From Acidimicrobiia bacterium (GTDB taxonomy: Bacteria; Actinomycetota; Acidimicrobiia; Acidimicrobiales; Aldehydirespiratoraceae), in contig JAJDZO010000383.1 in assembly GCA_022824605.1 (NCBI GenBank), forward strand, positions 1 through 7,415: 7,415 nucleotides of DNA. The letters are read 5' to 3'. Both the position numbers and the translations under genes were made by a program. Positions within the stretch are counted from its first letter, which is position 1. Each line of letters opens with the position of its first letter. Positions 1 through 5,484 of this stretch are shown here, piece after piece. The notes beneath the pieces are model-generated. The model was not told the origin of the DNA and ran no database searches. It saw nothing but the letters and a program-made list of their open reading frames with translations.

Positions 1-1
1 T

Positions 2-706
2 GACTTGGTGATCGCGCATGGTTCGCAGTACGGCGGTCTGCTTGAGGAGATCGCGCCTGACTTCCCCGGCACGGCTTTCGCGTGGGGTACTTCGGTGGAG
101 ACGTTCGGTCAGCCCAACATCTCGGCCTACACCACCCGCTCAGATCAGGGCGGCTACGCCATGGGTCTCGCCGCGGCCGTGATCGCGGGCGACTCGCCTG
201 TCGGGATCATCGGCCCGATCGAGGTGGGCGACGCCAAGTTGTACGTGGACGGTTTCGCGGCCGGTGTCGCCGCGGGCGGTGGCACGGCCAACTCGGTGTA
301 CACCGACTCGTTCGCGGATGTGCAGTTGGCTGCTGAGGCGGCTCAGTCCTTCATCGGCAACGGCCATGCGGTGCTCACCGGCACCGCGCAGATGACGGTG
401 GGCGCCATCGGTGTGGCCCGTGAGAGCAATATCCCCTGGTTCGGCACTCAGTCCAACCAGACCTCGGTGGGCCCCGAAGTGGTGGTGGCCAACCAGGTCT
501 ACAAGTGGGACGTGGTGCTCGACGACCTGGTGCGAGACATCCAGCGGGGGTCGATGGGTGGCAGCGCCTACGTGATCGACTTCGCCAACAACGGTCTCGT
601 GATCGAGTACAACGACGCCTACGACGTGCCCGCCGACGCCCGCACAGCCATGGACAACGCGGTGGCCGCCTTCGTCGACGGCTCGCTCGACACCGGCGTC
701 GGTTGA
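2..706 (+). CDS. BMP-family ABC transporter substrate-binding protein (5' end missing)
   Basis: This is the C-terminal 234 residues of a basic-membrane-protein (BMP/Med, PF02608-type) periplasmic-binding lipoprotein. Such proteins sit outside the cytoplasmic membrane and deliver nucleosides or related small solutes to an ABC importer. The reading frame is open to the first base of the window, so the signal peptide and lipobox lie upstream. Visible family features are the opening DLVIAHGSQYG stretch, followed by the conserved DQGGYAMGLAAAVIA segment, then GIIGPIEV and YVDGFAAGV, and near the end KWDVVLDDLVRDIQRG. The gene ends in TGA, 56 nt before the ATPase gene on the same strand, and no hairpin terminator is seen between them, so the two probably form one operon. 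The family call is firm. The substrate is not: purine nucleosides are the best-known cargo of the family, but nothing here fixes it. Confidence 0.9.
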   Translation, partial: DLVIAHGSQYGGLLEEIAPDFPGTAFAWGTSVETFGQPNISAYTTRSDQGGYAMGLAAAVIAGDSPVGIIGPIEVGDAKLYVDGFAAGVAAGGGTANSVYTDSFADVQLAAEAAQSFIGNGHAVLTGTAQMTVGAIGVARESNIPWFGTQSNQTSVGPEVVVANQVYKWDVVLDDLVRDIQRGSMGGSAYVIDFANNGLVIEYNDAYDVPADARTAMDNAVAAFVDGSLDTGVG

Positions 707-762
707 TCCCGAAGCGCGACTGAGCCCGACGATCACCTGAGCAGGAAGACGAGCGACAGGCC

Positions 763-2307
763 ATGACCGACACCCCGGGGGAGCGACAGGAGGTGCCGCT
801 GCTGGAGATGCGCGGCATCACCAAGCGCTTCCCCGGGGTGCTGGCCAACGACTCGGTCGCCTTCGACGTCCAAGCGGGCGAGATTCACGCTCTGCTGGGC
901 GAGAACGGGGCGGGCAAGAGCACGCTCATGAAGATCCTGTTCGGGCTGTACGCACCCGACAGCGGCGAGGTCTTCCTCGACGGCGAACCGTCGAGGGTGC
1001 GGTCGCCGGCCACGGCCATTGCCGCGGGGATCGGCATGATCCACCAGCACTTCATGCTGGTGCCGACCCTCACCGTCACCGAGAACGTGGCCCTCGGGTT
1101 GAGGTCGCACCGCAAGGGCCGACCCGATCTCGCCGGTGTGCGGGCCCGCATCATCGAGCTCTCCCAGACGTACGGCCTCGACATCCAGCCCGACACCTAC
1201 CTGTGGCAGTTGGCGGTCGGTGAGCGCCAGAGGGTGGAGATCATCAAGGCGCTGCTGCGCGACGCCCGGCTGCTGGTGCTCGACGAGCCCACCGCGGTTT
1301 TGACCCCCGGTGAGGTGGACGACCTGTTCATCACGTTGCGCCGGATGGCCAACGACGGCCGCGGCCTGATCTTCATCTCGCACAAGCTGCATGAGGTGCT
1401 GGCCCTGGCCGACCGGATCACGGTGCTGCGCGACGGCGGTGTGGTGGGCACCACCGTCCCGGCCGAGACCGACCGGGAGGGTCTGGCCCACATGATGGTG
1501 GGACGGCCGGTGAGGCTGGCTCCGGACATGGCCGACACCGAGGATCGTGGGGTGCGCCTCAGCGTCAAGGGGCTCACGGTGGTGGGCGACCGGGGCACTG
1601 AGGCGGTGAAGGATCTCGATCTCGAGGTGCGCGGTGGACGCATCCTGGGCATCGCGGGTGTGTCTGGCAACGGTCAGCGGGAACTGGCCGAGTCGATTGC
1701 CGGTCTGCGACCCGTAGCCGCGGGCCGCGTGTCGATCGACGGCACCGATGTGACCGGAGCCGAACCCAAGCAGGTGCGCAGCGCCGGGCTGGCCTTCATT
1801 CCCGAGGAGCGCATGCGTGACGGCGCCGTGGGCAGCTTCAGCGTGTCGGAGAACCTGATGCTGCTGGCCCACGGCGAGCCCCGGTTCTCCAGCCGTGGGG
1901 TGTTGCGGACCAACGCGATCAAGGCCCACGGCGAGAACCTCGTGGAGGAGTACGCGGTCAAGACGCCCGACCTGTCCACCACCACCAGTTCGCTGTCGGG
2001 CGGCAACATCCAGAAGCTGATCCTGGCCCGCGAGCTCGACGGCGAGCCGCCGGTGCTGCTGGCCGCTCAGCCGACCCGAGGCGTCGACATCGGCGCGGCC
2101 GAGTACATACACGAACGTCTGGTGGCCCAGCGGGGGAGGGGCACGGCCATCCTGGTGATCTCGGAGGATCTCGACGAGGTGATGGCCCTGTCCGACGATG
2201 TGGCCGTGATGTTCGAGGGCAGGATCGTGGCCGTGCTTCCCCGAGCCGAATGCACAGTGCAGGGGCTGGGACTGCTGATGGCCGGCGGGGGCGAGGCCGC
2301 CGCCTGA
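763..2307 (+). CDS. ABC transporter ATP-binding protein, duplicated ATPase of BMP/nucleoside type
   Basis: A 514-residue cytoplasmic protein with two fused ATPase domains, as in RbsA/YufO-type importers; it powers uptake of the solute captured by the upstream BMP protein. Domain 1 is complete: Walker A GENGAGKST (46-54), Q-loop Gln95, signature AVGER (151-155), Walker B LLVLDEP (170-176) and H-loop His207. Domain 2 (from about 265) is degenerate at its ATP site. Its P-loop reads GVSGNGQRE (299-307) without the Lys-Ser/Thr, its Walker B region reads LLAAQPTRG (432-440), and Glu468 (ISEDLDE) stands where the H-loop His should be, although signature LSGGN (411-415) is intact. That asymmetry is normal for this family. 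ATG 763 is chosen because homology to the family begins by about residue 13; the Shine-Dalgarno match is poor (ACAGG only 2 nt away). Unusually, no permease gene follows. Confidence 0.93.
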   Translation: MTDTPGERQEVPLLEMRGITKRFPGVLANDSVAFDVQAGEIHALLGENGAGKSTLMKILFGLYAPDSGEVFLDGEPSRVRSPATAIAAGIGMIHQHFMLVPTLTVTENVALGLRSHRKGRPDLAGVRARIIELSQTYGLDIQPDTYLWQLAVGERQRVEIIKALLRDARLLVLDEPTAVLTPGEVDDLFITLRRMANDGRGLIFISHKLHEVLALADRITVLRDGGVVGTTVPAETDREGLAHMMVGRPVRLAPDMADTEDRGVRLSVKGLTVVGDRGTEAVKDLDLEVRGGRILGIAGVSGNGQRELAESIAGLRPVAAGRVSIDGTDVTGAEPKQVRSAGLAFIPEERMRDGAVGSFSVSENLMLLAHGEPRFSSRGVLRTNAIKAHGENLVEEYAVKTPDLSTTTSSLSGGNIQKLILARELDGEPPVLLAAQPTRGVDIGAAEYIHERLVAQRGRGTAILVISEDLDEVMALSDDVAVMFEGRIVAVLPRAECTVQGLGLLMAGGGEAAA

Positions 2308-2343
2308 GGATCGAGAGTCCCCGCGGCGCGAGGCCGCCTGAAC

Positions 2344-2380
2344 GGGTGGCGAGCGCAGCGAACGTGAGCGCTGGCCCGCC
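2344..2380 (+). terminator. Imperfect hairpin downstream of the ABC ATPase gene
   Basis: Arms GGGTGGCGAGCGC (2344-2356) and GCGCTGGCCCGCC (2368-2380) pair at 10 of 13 positions around an 11-nt loop. There is no T-run after it. It could act as a terminator between the transporter and the GroES-like gene, but it could equally be a chance GC-rich structure. Confidence 0.28.
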
Positions 2381-2402
2381 GCCGGTCTGGTGACGAGGCC
2401 GG

Positions 2403-2417
2403 TACGGTTGTCGCCCG
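2403..2417 (+). promoter_or_regulatory. Possible leaderless promoter (-10 box) of the GroES-like gene
   Basis: A TACGGT hexamer (2403-2408, TANNNT type) ends 8 nt before the GTG at 2417. That is the spacing expected if transcription begins at the start codon. No good -35 box is seen and no Shine-Dalgarno sequence precedes either possible GTG start, which fits a leaderless mRNA but does not prove one. Confidence 0.3.
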
Positions 2418-2887
2418 TGACTCCCGCCAAGACGCAATCAGCCAAGACGCAAACAGCCAAGACGCGATCATCCAAGACGCAATCAGCGAAGACGCGATCG
2501 GCCACGACGTCCGCGCCGGCCGCCCGCAATGCTGGGTTGCGCAACGATTCTGCACCCGGCCCCCACGACGACGACCGCCTGCCGGTCAAGATGCTCAACG
2601 ACCGGATCCTGGTGGCAGTCGGTGAGGCCGAGGGCGAGCGTCGCTCGACGGGCGGGATACTCATTCCGGCCACCGCGCAGGTCGGTAAGCGCCTCACCTG
2701 GGCCGAGGTGGTGGCCGTCGGACCCAACGTGCGCAACATGGAGAAGGGCGACCGGGTGCTGTTCAACCCCGAGGACCGCTACGAGGTGGAGGTCAGAGGC
2801 CATGACTACATCATCCTGCGAGAGCGCGACATCCACGCAGTAGCCGCCGAACGCCTAGACAAAGGCAGCACCGGCCTCTACCTGTAA
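2417..2887 (+). CDS. GroES-like co-chaperonin (Cpn10 family) with repetitive basic N-terminal tail
   Basis: A 156-residue protein from GTG 2417; an earlier in-frame GTG at 2390 would add 9 residues. The GroES/Cpn10 fold occupies about residues 55-148. KMLNDRILV (58-66) matches the family's first strand, ERRSTGGILIP (74-84) is the mobile loop with the hydrophobic GroEL-contact tripeptide, and AEVVAVGPN plus KGDRVLF form the barrel core. The roof loop is short (GPNVRNMEKGD), unlike the longer loop of E. coli GroES. A C-terminal extension ends in TGLYL. Residues 4-28 are five pentads of the form A-K-T-[Q/R]-[S/T], followed by a Ser/Ala/Pro/Asp-rich linker to about 54. Classical GroES would cap GroEL and help protein folding. 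No groEL is adjacent, so this may be an extra paralogue with a different job. From memory, similar short GroES-like proteins are common in actinobacteria. The fold assignment is strong; the function is open. Confidence 0.86.
   Translation: MTPAKTQSAKTQTAKTRSSKTQSAKTRSATTSAPAARNAGLRNDSAPGPHDDDRLPVKMLNDRILVAVGEAEGERRSTGGILIPATAQVGKRLTWAEVVAVGPNVRNMEKGDRVLFNPEDRYEVEVRGHDYIILRERDIHAVAAERLDKGSTGLYL
2426..2500 (+). repeat. 15-bp in-frame tandem repeat, five units
   Basis: Five consecutive 15-bp units built on GCCAAGACGCAATCA start at 2426, 2441, 2456, 2471 and 2486, with one to four changes per unit. A decayed sixth (2501-2515) may follow. The period is a multiple of three, so the repeat encodes pentapeptides (AKTQS, AKTQT, AKTRS, SKTQS, AKTRS) at the N-terminus of the GroES-like protein. 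Confidence 0.9.
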
Positions 2888-2895
2888 TCCAGGAC

Positions 2896-2928
2896 TTGCG
2901 CCAACCGCGGCCGCGTATACTGATTGTA
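2896..2928 (+). promoter_or_regulatory. Leaderless promoter of the toxin-antitoxin operon
   Basis: TATACT (2916-2921) is a near-consensus -10 box ending 6 nt before the antitoxin ATG at 2928, so transcription would start at or next to that codon. No Shine-Dalgarno sequence is present. The -35 is weak: TTGCGC (2896-2901) gives a short 14-bp spacer, while GGACTT (2892-2897) gives an 18-bp one. Confidence 0.55.
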
Positions 2929-2942
2929 TGACAACCGCGGTT
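2903..2942 (+). promoter_or_regulatory. Candidate operator: palindromes around the antitoxin -10 box
   Basis: AACCGCGGTT (2933-2942) is a perfect 10-bp palindrome just inside the antitoxin gene. The same CAACCGCGG core occurs at 2902-2910, exactly 30 bp upstream (about three helical turns), where it overlaps a second perfect palindrome, CGCGGCCGCG (2906-2915). The pair brackets the -10 box. Ribbon-helix-helix antitoxins usually bind such repeats to repress their own operon. The operator role is inferred. Confidence 0.4.
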
Positions 2943-3179
2943 CCGACCAGATTCACCACCGACCAGCTGCAGACCCTCGACCGGCTGGTCGCCGAGGGTG
3001 TCGGCGGGAACCGCTCAGAAGTGATCCGCATAGCCCTGAACTGTCTCGCAGACGTCGTGGAACGCGACCGGGTCGGGCGGATGATCGCCGACTCGTACCA
3101 GCGGCAGCCTCAGAGCGCATCCGACGACGCGATGGCCATGGCGAACGGGATCGCCATGGTCGAGGCCGAGCCGTGGTAG
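2928..3179 (+). CDS. MazE-like ribbon-helix-helix antitoxin
   Basis: An 83-residue antitoxin of a type II toxin-antitoxin pair. It should bind and block the downstream MazF-type toxin and, as a dimer, bind the operon's own promoter. The N-terminus fits a ribbon-helix-helix fold: a short strand (about 3-9, AVPTRFT), helix A (about 10-23, TDQLQTLDRLVAEG) and helix B (about 28-45), starting at the typical NRSEVIRIAL. The C-terminal part (about 50-83, rich in Ala/Met/Gln and ending AMVEAEPW) would be the flexible segment that wraps around the toxin. ATG 2928 is favoured by the TATACT box 6 nt upstream. The stop codon overlaps the toxin's start. The fold is clear from pattern; the pairing rests mainly on the neighbouring MazF. 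Confidence 0.85.
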   Translation: MTTAVPTRFTTDQLQTLDRLVAEGVGGNRSEVIRIALNCLADVVERDRVGRMIADSYQRQPQSASDDAMAMANGIAMVEAEPW

Positions 3180-3484
3180 CCCAGGGCGAACTGTGGCTCA
3201 TGGAGACTCCCGCCGGCCAGAACCGCCCAGCCTTGGTGGTGACGCGCGATGAGGCCATCCCTGTACTCAACAGCGTGCTCGTCGCCCCGGTGACGTCCAC
3301 GATCCGAGACATTCCCACCTGCATCCCGGTAGGTCCCGGCAACGGGCTCCACCGGCCCAGCGTCGCCTCGTTCGACAACCTCGCCGCGGTGCACAAGTCA
3401 CTGCTCAAGCGCAGGCTCGGCGCACTCTCAGCAGGCGGTCACCGTCAGATATGCGAGGCGCTACGGGCCGCGGCCGCCTGCTGA
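3173..3484 (+). CDS. MazF/PemK-family endoribonuclease toxin
   Basis: A 103-residue toxin that would cut cellular mRNA at short specific sequences and slow growth when the antitoxin is degraded. MazF/PemK features in order are the first strand QGELWL (4-9), RPALVVTRDE (18-27) with the conserved Arg18, VLVAPVTST (35-43) with Thr41 at the position of the second catalytic residue, the IPVG strand, SVASFDNL, and the C-terminal helix after RRLGALS. Length is normal for MazF (about 105-115). GTG 3173 is preferred: it overlaps the antitoxin stop (GTGGTAG), has GAGG 7 nt upstream, and places QGELW at the usual position. Such overlap suggests translational coupling that keeps antitoxin ahead of toxin. 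The gene looks intact and probably active; its cleavage sequence cannot be read from the protein. Confidence 0.9.
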   Translation: MVAQGELWLMETPAGQNRPALVVTRDEAIPVLNSVLVAPVTSTIRDIPTCIPVGPGNGLHRPSVASFDNLAAVHKSLLKRRLGALSAGGHRQICEALRAAAAC

Positions 3485-3540
3485 CACAGACCGTCGTGGA
3501 ACCGCCCGGCCGGGTCTCTGACTTCGTCGCCGGCCAGAAT

Positions 3541-3576
3541 CCGATGGTCCCCCGGAGCACCGACGGGTGCCATCGG
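3541..3576. terminator. Candidate bidirectional hairpin between the convergent toxin and HNH genes
   Basis: CCGATGG (3541-3547) and CCATCGG (3570-3576) are perfect 7-bp inverted arms. The stem can extend inward through a G-U pair, one mismatch and three C-G pairs, leaving a 12-nt loop. It lies between genes that face each other, where a shared terminator is expected. Neither side has a T-run. The rest of the gap (3485-3618) holds a CCCGGCCGGG palindrome (3505-3514) and nothing else I can name. Confidence 0.38.
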
Positions 3577-3618
3577 TGACGGCAAGTACCAGTGAGGATG
3601 CGTCAGCGACCAAGTCCG

Positions 3619-4768
3619 CTACGGCCATCGGCGGTCAGCATCCAGGTCGGCCAGCATCTGCTCGACATCGAGTTCGATGCCACTGGTCGACTTGAACTGC
3701 TTGATCCTCTGTACCAGCCCGTCCTCGTTAGGTACCAGCTCGTCCTTGTTGGGTACCAGCTCGTCCTTGTTAGCGCGCTGAGTGGCAAGCGCTCTGCGCA
3801 GAACGGCTCTGGCTGCTTGCGGCCCCGACGGCCCGGCTCTGCTCTCACCATCGGGTGTTAAGTCACCACCCTCCCACGCGATCGCGCCGTCACGGCGGCT
3901 CGAAGCTGACTCGGCCCCGGACGCAACCCCGGAGGCGTGGTCGGCCGGGTTGAACAGGGCAGCAGCGCCAGCGGTCTGCTCGGACGGGGCGAACAGGGAA
4001 GTGGTGTCGGGCAGGTGAGCTGGGCCATGATGGACGCGGTTTGGGGGACGGATGGTGTGCTTGCCTTCGTCGATGCTGACAACTTGCCAGCCGTGATCGT
4101 GGACCTTGGCGTGACAGTCCCAGCACAGTGGCAGGAGGTTGTCGAGGTCGGTGCCGCCGCCCCGTGCGAAGGGGTCCATGTGGTGGGCGTTCAGCCTGCC
4201 CTCGTCGGGCTCGCCGCAGCCGGCACATCCGCCGTAGAGCGCCAATAGTGCCCGGAACTGGGATTCGGTGGCCCGTCTGATGTTCCGGCCCTTCCACATG
4301 GGAACACCCCTGGCGCTGAGCACCAGAGCGAACCAAGACGACTCGCCCGCGAGCCGTTCGATCACTGATACGGGCAACGGGTCGCCGTCCGCAGTTGAGG
4401 CCATCAGCTTCTGGGCGTCGGGGTCGAGCCGAGCCACCAACGCAATATCGGTAGAGGGCTTGCCGCCCGCGGCGGTGCCCGCGGTCATTGCCTCCAACGC
4501 GTCAGCCATGCATTGCTGCAACGAGCGCGTTTCGCCGCCCGCTCGGGCGCGGCCTCTGTCGGTGCTATGCAGGCCGCTAGCATCGCCGCCGCCGACGGCG
4601 GCTCGACCGCTGGCGTAGCGCTTGTCCTCGTCAAGCATCCGGTGGGCGGCCGCGTTGAGCCGGTTGCGGATGCGGCGTCCGGTCACTGGGTCGAACTGGC
4701 CGTACAGGTGCACCATGCCGTCATCGCCGTCCCACATCCTCACGGCACGCTGAGTCCGCAGGCGGCGG
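3619..4768 (-). CDS. C-terminal fragment of the DUF222-HNH protein, with intact HNH motif
   Basis: This frame carries the second half of DUF222 (RAVRMWDGDDGMVHLYG, then DPVTGRRIRNRLNAAAHRM) and the full HNH zinc-bound nuclease motif: CAGC, AHHMDPFARGGGTDLDN, LCWDC and HAKVH. The frame stays open upstream to 4959, but residues before about 4768 are unlike the family and overlap the N-terminal fragment. If translated alone, ATG 4737 (MWDGDDGMV) is the nearest plausible restart, with no good ribosome-binding site. I regard it as the second half of the broken gene. Confidence 0.7.
3711..3773 (-). repeat. 21-bp in-frame tandem repeat, three units
   Basis: Units start at 3711, 3732 and 3753 on the + strand, built on GTACCAGCTCGTCCTTGTTAG. 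The second and third units differ at one base and the first at two to three. Read on the minus strand they encode NKDELVP, NKDELVP and NEDGLVQ near the C-terminus of the HNH protein (residues 500-520 of the joined protein). Confidence 0.9.
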
Positions 4769-5269
4769 TTACTCCGCCTCGCCGCCGTCGGCGGCGCGCT
4801 CAGCGGTCCACCGCCTGACCTCCTTGGCGAACCGCTCAGGTGGCAGCGATTCGGCTTTGGCCAATAGTTCCTTGTCGGACTCGACCGCGTCAGCGCTGGT
4901 GTTCTTCCGGGCGTCGGCGAGATGCTTGGCGTTGGCGAAAGACACCCGACCATCCTCAACTGCCTCCCGGACCTCAGGCATCGCAGCGATCACATCCGCA
5001 GTCTTGACCTGGCGGCGAGCGTCGTGCCTGGACATCCCCGTGCTCTCGGCGAGCACGTGAGCCCCGCCGTCGCCGTGGTTGCGACTACCGGCCACACTCG
5101 CAGCGGCCAGAGCCTGCACAGCGTCGAGCTTGCCGCGAACCGCCCTAGTCCCAGACAGCACACCGAGCAGTTCCTCCGAAGCCGCCTCTCCCCGCCTGAG
5201 GACAGCCAGCAGCTCCGAGGCCGCCGCATCAAGCCGCTCTACAAGTTCGATCAACATGGTAGCCATCAT
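4769..5269 (-). CDS. N-terminal fragment of the DUF222-HNH protein
   Basis: As the sequence stands, this frame makes a 166-residue product ending at TAA (4771-4769). It contains only the first half of DUF222: a leucine-rich amphipathic start (MLIELVERLDAAASELLAVL), the DAVQALAAASVAGSR helix, ESTGMSRHDARRQVKTA, and the REAVEDGRVSFANAKHLAD region, stopping after ERAADGGEAE. There is no catalytic motif. By itself it would most likely be a non-functional remnant. Confidence 0.7.
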   Translation of the reverse strand: MMATMLIELVERLDAAASELLAVLRRGEAASEELLGVLSGTRAVRGKLDAVQALAAASVAGSRNHGDGGAHVLAESTGMSRHDARRQVKTADVIAAMPEVREAVEDGRVSFANAKHLADARKNTSADAVESDKELLAKAESLPPERFAKEVRRWTAERAADGGEAE

Positions 5270-5483
5270 CTCACACCCCTGTGACATTCATCGATCAGCG
5301 TCGTGAGAGATAGGGATATTCCACTGCCTGGCGATTCGCGATGACTGGGTCTGACCTCTTCGAGCCGATCGTCGCGGCTCTCGTCTGAGGCCACGACGGG
5401 ACCAGTGTCACGTCGCAACGGGTCCGATGAGTCGTTGGCGAAGTTCACCGGCTATGTCGCCTCGCAGCCGTAGGCTGGCTGGC
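5270..5483. other. Divergent intergenic region between the HNH gene and hisI
   Basis: This 214-bp gap should hold the promoters of both divergent genes. On the HNH side it contains that gene's ribosome-binding site (AGGGG on the minus strand, 5276-5280) inside a small inverted repeat, TCACA-CCCC-TGTGA (5271-5284). GAGCCG (5362-5367) and CGGCTC (5375-5380) form a weak 6-bp hairpin. No convincing coding sequence or clear HNH promoter was found; open frames here lack any recognisable family. Confidence 0.5.
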
Positions 5484-5484
5484 A
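5471..5484 (+). promoter_or_regulatory. Possible leaderless promoter (-10 box) of hisI
   Basis: TAGGCT (5471-5476) ends 7 nt before the hisI ATG at 5484, and no Shine-Dalgarno sequence precedes that ATG. This is the same arrangement as before the antitoxin gene but a weaker match, with no clear -35 box. Confidence 0.3.

Larger units (their letters stand above)
3619..5269 (-). pseudogene. DUF222-HNH endonuclease-like gene (13E12 type), split by a one-base frameshift
   Basis: Joining the two reading frames by dropping one T at 4769/4770 (an A in the gene) restores a 549-residue protein with the usual two-part architecture. The DUF222 helical domain covers about residues 10-290, and a complete HNH nuclease motif follows: CxxC 348-351, His362/His363, Asn377 and CxxCH 382-386. 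The repaired junction reads GEAEYRRLRTQRAVRMW, exactly what the family has there. Start ATG 5269 is chosen because AGGGG lies 6 nt upstream; ATGs at 5287, 5266 and 5257 are alternatives. The tail beyond 390 is Ala/Gly/Ser-rich and ends with a heptapeptide repeat. Family members occur in many copies in actinobacterial genomes, some on mobile elements, and their role is poorly known. The break could be a real mutation, a base-call error or, less likely, programmed +1 recoding. All nuclease residues remain in the C-terminal frame. Confidence 0.8.

Noticed and set aside
2426..2500. The 15-bp repeats considered as a CRISPR-like or iteron array.
   Set aside because: Units are directly abutting with no spacers, the period is a multiple of three, and they encode a consistent peptide within an open frame.
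733..2766. A 677-codon open frame on the minus strand opposite the ABC ATPase and GroES-like genes.
   Set aside because: Its product is low-complexity, rich in His, Arg and Gly, and shows no family, while the plus strand carries clear ATPase and Cpn10 motifs. It is a mirror of high-GC codon bias.
2924..3172. Upstream extension of the toxin frame to 2924, giving a 186-residue protein.
   Set aside because: The extra part overlaps the antitoxin gene out of frame and is Arg-rich without family likeness; MazF homology begins right after GTG 3173.
3592..4818. Several plus-strand frames of 78-116 codons opposite the HNH gene.
   Set aside because: The minus strand carries the DUF222 and HNH motifs; the plus-strand products match nothing and have biased composition.
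5362..5380. GAGCCG/CGGCTC hairpin considered as a terminator or riboswitch upstream of hisI.
   Set aside because: The stem is only 6 bp with no supporting structure or T-run, and it lies over 100 bp upstream of hisI.
5266..5448. A 60-codon minus-strand frame in the gap between the HNH gene and hisI.
   Set aside because: It overlaps the HNH start region, has no ribosome-binding site that I can see, and shows no family likeness.
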